A stretch of 64,000 nucleotides of DNA from Erythrocercus mccallii (taxonomy: Eukaryota > Chordata > Aves > Passeriformes > Dicruridae): assembly GCA_013397435.1 (NCBI GenBank), contig VZRG01000359.1, positions 195,573 through 259,572 on the forward strand, in the 5' to 3' direction. This document shows positions 35,501 through 47,500 of the stretch, in pieces. The notes under the pieces were generated by a model that did not search any database, had not been told where the DNA came from, and saw nothing but the letters and a program-made list of their open reading frames with translations. Each line of letters begins with the position of its first letter. Position 1 is the first letter of the stretch. Position numbers and translations under genes: made by a program.

Positions 35501-38500
35501 CTAAGCTTTCTTGCTGTTTCTGTTGGATACCATGGCTTTGTGTCCTCTCTCATCCTTTCTTGTTTCTCAGTGCTGCTGCTAGTTTTTCCTTTTAAAGGTG
35601 ACTACATAAATGTGGGGGTTTGCTGCCTTCACTTTGTACTGTATTTGCCTTCATTACCCTGTGACTGAGAGGAAAGATGCTGTAAATCTGACGGTATTAG
35701 GCCTTAGCAACTTCAGTTCCATAAGGGCAGAAGGTAGCTCACAAGCTAGGCCATGTACCTTTCAAAGTAGGAAAGTTTAATGCTGCCTTTCTAATTAGGC
35801 CAATAATGACTCAAAAGTGAACCAGGTGATGGGCTAACTTCTAATACTTTAGAAGTTAAATTCTAAAAGGAATCAAACTACTCAGATGTTCCTTTAGATC
35901 TCCAGGCATGTAAAGTCAGGCTTCAGATCTTGTGAGAGAAGTCTCTCAGAAAGATCCTAGGTACTAGCTGGTTTTAATTGTTGTAAGAATCATTTTCCCC
36001 CACAGATTTCAAGCTCTAGCTCCTGCAAAAAAAGGAAAGCATTATGGTGTAAAACAGGACAAAAATAAATACAAATTTCTTTCAGTTTTAAAAGAGTATA
36101 TTTGGGTTACAATTTATCTCTTTCCTCATTACTAATTAGACTAACTGCCTGTTTTGTGCCAGGAAAGAGAGACCAGATTAAGTTAGCTCATATCAATTGA
36201 GACACACAGTACCATTCAGTCTGAATTAAGTGCACCCTCACCCAGTTACTGAGTGGATGGTTATGTGCAGGATAAAAAAGCAACGCCTACCTGGAATGTT
36301 TGGGACCCTTCACCCCTGACAATTTGGCATGAAGAATTCAGCTCCAGCTGCCCTTGTGGTTTGTGGATAACATCACTCTGAGGAAAGAAAAGCAAACCAT
36401 TTTTTCAGTAGGAAATCTCAGATGGGTCTTAGATTACTTAAATACAGCATAATATGCACGTGCAGGTTGGAGTCTGCATTCATGAGCTGGAAAGGACAGC
36501 CTAAGGTTGCCAGGTGAAATATGAGACTGTGTGATCCCATTGCAAAAGTCTCCTCAATAGTGGCAGACAATATAACAAGGGCAGTGATAATAAGTGCTGG
36601 ATTATGGAGTTCAGATTGGACATTATGATTAATAAAACAAAAGCAAGCCCAAACAAACACCAACAAACCAAACCCTTTCTAAGTGGGAAGGTAGTACAAC
36701 ACACAATAGGTACCAAGACGGTGGCTGAATTTCCACCTTTGGAAGTTTTCAAGATTCAGCCAGACACTTGTTAAGTGACAAGCGTATTAATAACAACTTT
36801 GTTCTTCATTTGATCAAACAGTGAATCTCTCTGAATGTTCATAATGCTTTTCAAAACAGTGACATGTCTAACCAAACGTGTTTTTTCAGTATATTAAATT
36901 TCTCTGTGCCTCTAGAGGGGAGGAAATATATCCCAGCGACTTACCGGGGACTTGTAGTACATGATTTGTCTGTTTCTGAGAACAAACCATCGTCTCTTCC
37001 ATGTCTTTACCTGGCTGCCCATTTTCAGCAAGTAGCCTGATTTCTCGATGGGCTCCTGGAGGACAGAGCAAAGAGGAGAGAAGGTCATCTTGCACCTCTC
37101 AAAACACAAATGAAAGTGTGGTGAAATCAAGCCCAGACATTTGCTGCATCTCCCATAATTTTCTGCTTTGTTTAGTAGCAGCCATCAAAGATCAACAATC
37201 CCTGATTGTTTGATGCACTGTAAATTTATTTCTCTTCCTACTGAGGCACTGATTTTCCAAAAAAAAGTGAAGGCTGTCTTTACACTGTGATTAGACTCCT
37301 GCTCCTTGTCTGTTTGATCTCTCACATTGAAGAGTACTGACTTTAATGCTGCCTGTTTTGAGGTTTCTTTCCTTTCTCCTTCCTTCCTCTGATTTTCCAA
37401 ATTTATTTTGTCTCAAAATTGTAAGGCCATCATTAAAGTAGAATACAACTACAGGAAATCAATACAGGTCATCAGGAAAAAATAGAGCACTTGATGCTTA
37501 TACTTTTACCTAAACAAATAACAGAAATTGCACCTTCTTCTGAAGCACCAGATGGTGTCTTTTGATACCAATCAGCTGGACCAATAGCCCAGTCTGTTAG
37601 AACATCACTTTGGAGGGGGATTATTCAATATCCTGTAGTTATACTTTCCTCTTTTCAAGGCCAAGGCTCTGTTTGCACCCCTTTGCAAGTGTAACACAGC
37701 AGTTACAGTGCAAGACCTACAGTGCAGACTCCACCATCAGTGGAATAGGAAGATGTTCGTTGTAGCTTATGTTCTGGCTCTGAATAGTCACCATCCAAGG
37801 AGTAGGCATCAGGAGGGATGGCATAGTCACTCTCGGAGCTCAGTGAGGACACAGATACACCTGTTCAAAATAAAGGAAGGAATGAGAGTCATGGCTAGAC
37901 AAAAGTATGCACTGAATATTATGCACTCCAAAAATGTTCCTGCATTCACCATTAAGGCTTCTTTTTGGTTCAAGAAGGACAAATCAGATCAGACTTTGGA
38001 AACTCAAACCCCACTAACGTGACTTATGAAGCTTTTTGTTTTATTTCTTGAGGAAGACAAGTAGTGAAATGTCAGTTTTGGATACTGACAGTGAAATAAA
38101 TTTATTGCTGAATAAAACCAGATTATATATATNNNNNNNNNNNNNNNNNNNNNNNNNNNNNNNNNNNNNNNNNNNNNNNNNNNNNNNNNNNNNNNNNNNN
38201 NNNNNNNNNNNNNNNNNATATACATATTTATATATATATTAAAAAAATCAACAGACTTGTCATCTGAAGGAGAGACAGTTTGTTTTCATCTGGGCACATC
38301 CATTATAAAGTCTCAACCCTCTCTGATTTCAGCTAAGGAAAAGGCTTCTTCACTAGCAATGGGGCTTTGCTTTCTGTGAATCTTTTACCACAGGTACATG
38401 GCAGTGCACAAGCACATCTGCCAATGCATCACAACAGAAGTTAAGACTACATGAAACATGACTCTATTTCAGAGACAACCAACAAAATTTGGTTGTCTCT

Positions 38501-41500
38501 AAAATAGAGTTGTATTTCATGTTGTCTCCTTGGTAACAAAAATTCCATTCAACAACCAGTTTAGCCCTCCCAGCAGGCAAGAAGAATAGTCCTAATCAGG
38601 ACTCAAAGTACCTAATGTCTCTCAAAGAGAGGTGAGATGTGCTTACTCGTCAAGAAATTACCAGTCAATGACAAAGACAAAAAAGCATTTTCTGTATTGT
38701 ATCAGTACTAGCTTGCTTCCAAGGAGAAGTCACAGCAAAGGTATGGATGACTGGGTATGTGATGAATTTGGGAGGGCAATCCCACCCACAATCTTAGTTT
38801 AGCAATTGCCTGAATGGAAAACTATCAGCTGTAAAAACCACCTACAAGAACAGGTTTCTACTGTTGTTGATGTCTGCACACATTCTGGGAGAACTCCTTA
38901 TTAGCATCACTCTGGCTGAGCATTTGCATGTCACTGGTGATGCTGTTCAGGGCATCTTGGCTCTGATGACAGAGCTCATCCTGCTCAGTAGCAATACTCC
39001 CACTTTACCTCTCTTCACGGCACGAGGGCTGCCTGGCATGCTAGCTTTCCTGTTCTCGGATCCCGCAGTAGAAGTCCTGAAGCTGGCATGAGAGCCACAG
39101 TCATCATCAGAGCCTGAAGACTCATCTAAGAAAGGCACATTGCTGATCTGTGTGGCTTTCTGGAAAACACACCTGAATCGTTAGTGTGTGAGAGAAGAGT
39201 TTCCCCAGGACAATCCCTCCCCAGTCAGGAGACAGAGCAAACCATGCCCTTCATTTCCACCCTGCCTTGCCCACTTCTGCCCCAGGGTTCCTCAGTTCCT
39301 CCCCGTCTAGTCTGAAAACTTCCAGGTGGACTCTCTAGTCTGATCTGTTTGGGTCTCCTCTGGTTACACCCTCCTACTTTTCCACGAGCCTTGTGTTCCA
39401 TTTCATTCCTTAGGCTACACCCACTGTCACCTCTAGGTTCCATAGTGCATACTGCAACTTCCTGGACCAAAATTTGTTGCAATGTTCTGTGTTCTTAAAT
39501 ATATTTAACATTTCCTACTCTTCCTGTATTCTTTTGATGTCCAGTACTTCCTGACATTCTCTAATTTTTGTTCCTTCACTGCACAGTTCCATCCTGTTTT
39601 GTCTCAAATTACTAGCAGCCCTGGACCCTGCTTATCACAACAGGAGAAGTAAGGTAACTCCTTACCCCCTTCAGTGTAGTGTAGACTGGCACCGTGACAT
39701 TTCTGTAGATGAGACAGGTAAATGGCCCAGAAGTTGAACACGAGAAATTGGAAACTGGGGAAATTCAGAGAGAAAGCAAGAGAGCAAATAATACAAACTG
39801 GTGAAAAGGAGGAGGTTTTAATGGAGAAGCACAGAGAGAACTGCCATCCTGGACAGTCTGGCTTCAGAAAGGCCAGGAGATGTGTTATTAATTCCATACA
39901 ATTCCCAAAGAGAGCTGCAATGTTCCCTCCATTTAGCCTGTAAGACACCTTACCCACCCTGTGCTCCCCACGGTACAATGCAATCTGGTGCATCCTGTAC
40001 AAAGAGAAGAAAGCCCTAACAGGCAAAGGTGATGGTGAATCAGAATACTAAAAACAGGCCACAGACATGAAGAGGCAGAAGACTGCCTGCAAAACTGATG
40101 GAGGAGATAATGGAATACCTGGAGTTGTCCCTGAATGTAGAGGCACAAACAGCCCAACACCAACCATTCCCCCAAAATAAGATATATCCTCCTCCCTTCC
40201 TTTATGGAGCCTACTTATGAGGTCAAATTTACTTTGAAAACAGGCAAGGAAATGAAGAAATGTGACCAGCCAGAAGCTCAGGTCCCACATTGTCACCATG
40301 AACTTCCTCTGAGGATGGATCTAGACTAGAACTTACAGCAGCTGGAAGACTCATTCACCATGTCCACTTCAGACAGCCTCATGCCAGACTTGGCCACAGC
40401 ATAGATTCGGCTCTCCTGGAACAATAACACAAGGAACAACAATGATCAGGCAAAAATGTAATTCTTACAGACAAGAAATGCCCACGTCACAGAATCACAC
40501 CACAGTCAACACCTTTGGGCAGGAAGGAGGGGCTCTCTAAGAAAGAGCTGAATCCCACCATATGTTGTGTGAATGACCATTAATGGAAGTGCGTTACTGT
40601 GTGCAAATTCCCAGCTACAGAGGTGACATCCACACACTGGAACACCTACACACACTTATCAATAAATTACTATATCACAGCTTGGAAAAAGATGGGGGGT
40701 TTTTTCCATATTATAAACAATGCATTAAAATTAATTAAGAACAGCCCCATACCAGAACATTTCATTGAGTCATCAGCTACAAAGGATGCCCATTCAGTAA
40801 TAGAGGAATGAAAGAAATGTCTGGAATGATATCAATAAACCTGTGTCAGAGTTACAACAACATACAGAGCTTTCAGTTCAAAGGATCTCCAAGTGCTTCA
40901 TGAACTGATAAAAATTCCAGAGGAGCATGATGCAGAGTTATGACTAAGATATCAACCAGAGTGAAATGGATAAACCCCAAAGCTAGGAAACCTCTCAGTG
41001 CTCCTTAAAGCATACAACCAAAATTCACTATGAAATAACACACATAATCATATACATGAACGTACCTAAAACTGCAAAGTCAAGTACACCAAAAAAATTT
41101 ATAAGACATAAGAATTAACAATGAGTGCTTGATTTCAAAGTTTCAGTAAATCACTTGTGTGCCCATGCCTTTAAAAAAGCAAATGAAAACAGATTAGTCT
41201 CTTTTGATACTACATTGATTTCCACCAGGTTTGTCAGTTTGACATGTTTAGGAATATGCTTGATGGAGTCCCTTGGGAGTCAGTCCTGATGGACAAAAAA
41301 TCAAGACTGAACATTCTTCAAGAAGGAAATCTTTAAGGTGCAGGAGCAGATCATCCCCATCTGTTGAAAGATGAGACAGTGAGGAAGACCAGCCTATTTA
41401 AACAGAGACCTTTGGCTGAACTCAAAGTTTGTGACCTTTGGAAGATGAGACAGGTGACTCAGGAGGGCTACAAACACACCATGAAGTTATGCAGGGAAAA

Positions 41501-44500
41501 AATTAGGAGGACCAAAGTCCAACTAGACCTTTACCTGGCTTCTGCAGTAAAAGACAATCAAAGACTTCTATAAATACATGAGAAAAAAGAAATAACTAGA
41601 GAGTATATTAAGAAGAAAAAAAATTAGAGACTATATTAAACAAAAAGAGAATATTCATCCTTTATTGGATATGAGTGGAAAACAGTGACAAAGGATGAGG
41701 AAAAGGCAGAGGTATTCAATGCCTTCTCTGCCTCAGTCTTTGATGGTAAAACCAGTTGTTCTCCAGATACTCAGACCCCTGATTTGGAAGACATGGATGG
41801 GCAGAATGAAACCCCCGTAACCCAAGGGGAAATGCCCAGTGACCTGCTTTGCCACCTAGACACACACAGGTCTGCGGGGCCAGGTGGGATCCACCGAGGG
41901 TACTGGGGCAGCTGTCAGAAGAGCTCACTGAGCCACTGCCCATCAGGTACCTGCAGCCCTGGTCACCCAGGGAGGTCCCAGGTGACAGGAACCTGGCAAA
42001 TGTGGCACCATCTACAAGGGCCAGAGGAGGATCTGGGGAGCTACAGGCCTGTCATCCTGACCCTGGTGCTGGGGAAGGTCGGGAGCAGACCATCCTGAGT
42101 GCCATCACACAACACAGGCAGGACAGCCAGGGGACCAGGCCCACACGGCATGGGTTTGTGAAAGGCAGGCCCTGCTTGACCAACCTGGTCTCTTTCTATG
42201 ACAAGTGACCTGCTCCGTGGATGAGGTGAAGGCTGGTTTTTTTTCCATCCTAAACAATTCTATGACTAAAAAACAATTCAGCTATCTGACCTCACAAGTA
42301 ACTGTAAGAAAAAACAACAGGACATGTATATTCACTTTACCAAAGGTTTTCACAAATTTTCTGAGCAGCAGGAGCATACCATAGGAGATAGGAATGCTGA
42401 GATCTAATCCAAGTATCTATTCTAGTATCCACGGCCTTTTCTCACTCTGGAGCTCTCTGGTCTGGTCCACTGCATTTATTATTCATTTTTCTATCTTAAA
42501 CACATGACAACAGAACTAAGGATTAACTTTTGATGACCCATATAATGATAAACCACAATGCAATACATTTTGACTTCCATTTTTATTCCTATGATTGTTT
42601 TTTCCAATGGATTGTTTTCCCCTTATAAAGAATTTAAAAAAAAGAAATTGTCAACAAAACCAGCATGTCCCATGATGTCAAACTGTCTAACTTGGTGTTT
42701 CAGGAATGTAAACTGTGATGCCCACAGGTAACAATTCATTGAGACCAAGAGCTGTAGCCTAACTACTGGGCACAAAGATAAGCAGCACTTCTCACACTGT
42801 TGTCCTTGCATTTCTTACCCATGATGGGAATCGGTGCAGCGGTGGTGTGGGAGGTTTACATGCCGGGTCAAGTGTGCCAGCCTCAGAACTCACAGCTTCT
42901 CTTTGCTCTGCAGGTAAGTGGTACATTCCTGCACATGTTCCAGCTTCTCCCCGCAGCAGGCCACATTCTGTCTCCATCTTCTCCATTACTCCATCATCAT
43001 CAATGTCGGTCTCCTCCACGTGCCCACAGCTGACTGGAGGGTCTGTTATGGGCTGGAAAGTGCTAGTCTCTAAGTGCATTATACAATGGAAAGAATTAGT
43101 CCCTGACTGTGGTTGGCTGTGATGTCTCTTGGCTAGTTGGATACTGTCTCTTGGTGTATTGGGTGTTCGTATTTTTGGAAAGGTCATACTACTCCCAAGG
43201 CTGCACTCCCTCCCTGGATAGAAGGAATGTGCTGTAACAGCTGATGTTGACACAACCAGAGGTGGCTCAGCAGTTTGGAGATGGCCCTCAAGCATGCTCA
43301 TTATTTCTCCTGAGGAAGAGGGGTCCAGCTGGTGGGAGTGGAATCTGGCACTCAGATCATCAGAGAAGCAGGTGCCATCCAAACCCGCTTGTTGTAAGGT
43401 GCTTACAGCATTACAGTTTCCTTCCAAAGATGATTGGAAAGTCAAAGCCTCAAGAATTCTTGTGGTCTCAGCTGGAGGGTCCAGTGAAATGGGACCAGAG
43501 CACGCTAAACTGTGTTCAGAACTTATGGTTGGAAAACCATTTTTCTTTGTGGAGAGATTCCAGCTTGATGGGTCAGACATGAGCTTCAGCATGCTCTGGG
43601 AAAGCAGAGATTTATCCTCTCCATTCTCAATAAAGGTGTCATTGGCAAGGACTGTGTTTGCTGAAGAGAGGACATGTTTGGAAGGTCCTGTCTGACACAC
43701 CTCTCTGAAACCAGGTGCAAGGAACACAGATTTCTGGTCTATCTTCTCAGCAAAAGAGGCCTGTGATGCTTGGGGGTTCAGGGAATCACAGCTCCAAGGA
43801 GATTCAAAGGGAGGAATGCTGGTCATATCTACAAGGAAGGAGAACAGATGGTTAAGGCATTCAAACACTTCAATGTCTTCAGTGTTGCTTCCTAGTGTAA
43901 ATTCAGTTGTATTTCAACAGAATCCTGGCCTGTATAGAACTATACAGAATGGAAAGGAGATGGCTGGACACAGTTATGACTAAATTATATATTTATAATT
44001 GGAAATAGCACAGAAGAAATGATTAATCACTGTTTCTGACAAAAGTGAAATTAAGGACTTCCTAATGAAATTAGGCAGCACACTTGAAATTTACTGAAGG
44101 AAGTTTTTTTTTCCCAGACAAAAAAGGAAACAGAATGCAGATGGGCCAGAAAAAGTAATAAAAAAAGTATCAGTAATACAGGAGTTCTGGCCTAGGAACT
44201 TCCTACTGAGAGCAGAAGCTGGAAGTGTATATGGAGAGAAGGAGAGCTTTACTTGCATTATTTTGTATAGTCCTTTTTGGAATGTGAACAGCCAGCCAGG
44301 AGATGGGATACTGGCTTAGGCAAGCTTTCAGTCTAATGCAGCATATGAGTTTTTATTCTTACCTATATAATTATGTGTCCTCTCATAAAACTTGAGAAGG
44401 AAGTCCACACAACACTTTGTCAAATATATCGAAGTGGCTAGAACATTGCTTAGCATGGCTTTTGGCTTTAGTGGACCTACAGTGATTTAACTCATCAAAT

Positions 44501-47500
44501 AATCTGGTGTGATTCCATCCATTCCCAGGGGCTAGATGGGGCTTCCAGCAAAGGTAGAGAGACTTGCTTAAACATCACAGCAATTGGGGAGTTTACTCAC
44601 TTTTCAACAATTTCTCTAGAGCTTTTTATTATCCTTTTGTGCTATATGACCCACACAGTGCTTTATGTCACAAAGTTTTATAATAGTTATTTACATGGTT
44701 TTGCTGTAAAATCTTCTTTTTTTAGTTCTTTCCCTGCCCTTTCAGTTGCTATTGTTAAAGGATGACATAAAAGATAGATCCTAGATTGCCTCCATTGTCC
44801 TTTGTCTACTTAGTACCTAGACTTCATAATTATTATACTTTCTTCCTTTCAATAATTATTAAAGAGTACCTCAGTTCTACAATTTCCATCAAAGAGCAGC
44901 TTTAGAATATGAGAAAGTGGGGGTAAAACTTGGAATGGCACAGGATGTTTGATTGACCTTGGCATTTTTATTTATTTCAGCCTGACTGAAAAAGAACCAA
45001 ATCATTAGATTCTTTGGAAATTGCAAAATATTGGTGAGCATGACTCTGCACAGCTTTTGCTGAAAATGCTGCCTGAACATCAACCTCTATGCCTATTGCT
45101 TAACCACCTATGGAATTTACAAGGAAACAGAAACAGAAACAGAAACAAACTGAAGACACAAAGTTACAGGGGGAAGAGCAAACAGCAGAATAAATTACTG
45201 TTGACAGTGGAGAGGATGAAACCTGCTCTTGGAAACAGCTGAGAAAAAGACAATCATGAGAGCATGACCTTGGCACTTGATTCACAAGGAGCTGAATGTT
45301 AGCAAAGCTAACACATAACAATGGCACACACAAATCCTGGCGCATATTTTCCCCTGATCCAAGGGTAAATCATTAGTGTAGACTGAAAAGAAGTCATTCA
45401 TTTTAAATATTACTGGTATTTTTGCAGCTTCCTAGATGTGACAAGAGACTAAGAAGAAGCTGTTACTATTAGCATAGCAAGCAAGAAGAGATTTGTCTCT
45501 CTGCCTCTGACTTCAACCTGGCATTGTGGGACTAGTGAGGGATAAGAGGAGAGGGCAGTGCTGTTTACTGCCCAGAGACTTAGGATCCAGGGAACACTTA
45601 ATACCAGATTATTAATGCAGCTTACCAGGCATTCTCTTTTTGTGAACAGTCAGAGCCAGAGGGGATGAGAAAAACCTAGTCATAAAGCATTTCACTAGAA
45701 ATGTGGTGGGATTTAGAAGGAATTTTGCCCTATTCCCTTGCTGTGGAGTAATAGGAATGCCAGAAAGACTTCTGCAGGAAAGAAATGTCCCCTGCCCACG
45801 TGCTCAATGAAGTTCTGGAAACCAGCTCATCTTACTGTGACCAAACCAACCTCATTAGAAAATAAAAATTAAAAAAAGTTAAGAGATAATTTCTTTTTCA
45901 AAGTATGTTACAACAAAAGGTGCTGAATTCAAGCCTGGAGACCAAAGTTTTCCATCCAGCCACCAAAGAACTGTAAAAACCCAAACCACCATAAACTGCT
46001 TTCTCCAACCCATAGCACAGAGGAACCCAGCTCCTAAGGGCAGACCAAAGAGCTGCTGCCTTGGCTCATTTAGTTTCTCAGCTCACATACCAGCAGAGGT
46101 TCCCTGGGGATGAGAATGAGTCACATGCGGAGGTACACAGAAATACATCAGGGATTTCTCCCTTGCAGCACTGAAGTGAATGGAGAGTTCTACTATGTAT
46201 TTCAATTAATGCTTCTAACTCAGGAGCTCTGGCTTATTTTAATGGCAAGTGCAGATTCTAGAAAAAGGTCTATACTCGGTTGTTGGTGGGAAAACCGTTA
46301 AGAGTTAAGGCAGGTAAACACGTTATTCCCATCTTAAAAATGGAGGTGGCTAAGGAACAGAGTAACTCTACTGCCTGCTGTCACAAGTTTTAATTTCTGA
46401 CAAAGTTAAGAATGCAACCCAGGAATGCCAATTTCCACTCTTGTGGTGGTTATTAGGCTACAGTGCCAGCTGAATACATTTACCTTGCAATGTATCCTGA
46501 AGAGTTTCAATTTGCTCCATCAGTCTCTGATTACAGCTTTTCAGGTGGTAATTTTCTAGCTCAAGCTATGAAACAAGAATAATAAAAACTGAAAAATAAC
46601 GCAAAATTGTGAGTACGTGTGATCCACTACACAGAACAAGCCTTCATATTTATTACTTCCAAATTTCTTAACAAGGAAAAAAAAGATGAGTGAGTCTACC
46701 AGTCACCTCAAAATCCTTCTAATCAGCAGCATCACTGACAGCCCACTTAAAATATTTTGCTGTGCTTTCTCAATCAGCCTCTGTATGAACTACTGGCATT
46801 TCTCAAATACGTCTTTAAATTTACTTCCCTGCAATGGCTTATCATTTATTCCTGTTGCAGAAATAACTCTCATGAAAGAGAGAATCAAAAAAACATTACC
46901 CAGAAGGAGCATTTTTTCCATCTCACCCTCTATGTAGTAAAAGAAGATCCCATGGATCCAGAGGACCAAAGCAAAACGCAAATCAACATTAAGGGTACAT
47001 TAAACATTTCCAATTAGGGCATGAGAGATTCTTTGCAAATTTGCCTTATGCCTTTACTGGAAGAGTCTCAGCATCCATTTTTAAACATAGCAGTGGTACA
47101 CCCAGACAGACTTCTCTCTTGAAGGAATCACCTGTGGTGCTGTCTCAAGTAACCCATTGGCAGCACAGATGCCAAGTTCTCCAACTGACAGCGATCCACT
47201 TGTGCATGCTATGCACCTGGAATCAGCATCTGGCACAAACCTCATTGCCAGTGAAAACACAGTGTGAGTGTATGGTCATGGATTCACAGCAGGTCACACC
47301 AAATCAAACCCTCTGCTTCCTCCTTTGTGCTGCACCTTAAGTTATCTCACACAGGGAAGAGAAGCAGCACAGCAGCTCGGTGGATTATCTAGGCAATCTA
47401 ATGACATTACAAAGTCACATCCTAACATAATCAGTGCCCACAAAGACTGCTTCTCCCAACTCCAACAAATTCCCTGTCTGTCATAAACTTGGAAATATAT

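Larger units (their letters stand above)
37861..39008 (-). other. PLEKHH1: PLEKHH1 intron 9
   Basis: 1.15 kb intron holding a TA microsatellite with an assembly gap and a long near-perfect inverted repeat, listed separately. The rest is unique sequence. Confidence 0.8.

Noticed and set aside
41364..42208. Plus-strand open frames that look like short genes
   Set aside because: They are broken pieces of CR1 ORF2, with frameshifts between them.
42800..43695. Plus-strand open frames opposite PLEKHH1 exon 6
   Set aside because: Antisense shadows of a long coding exon; no similarity to known proteins.
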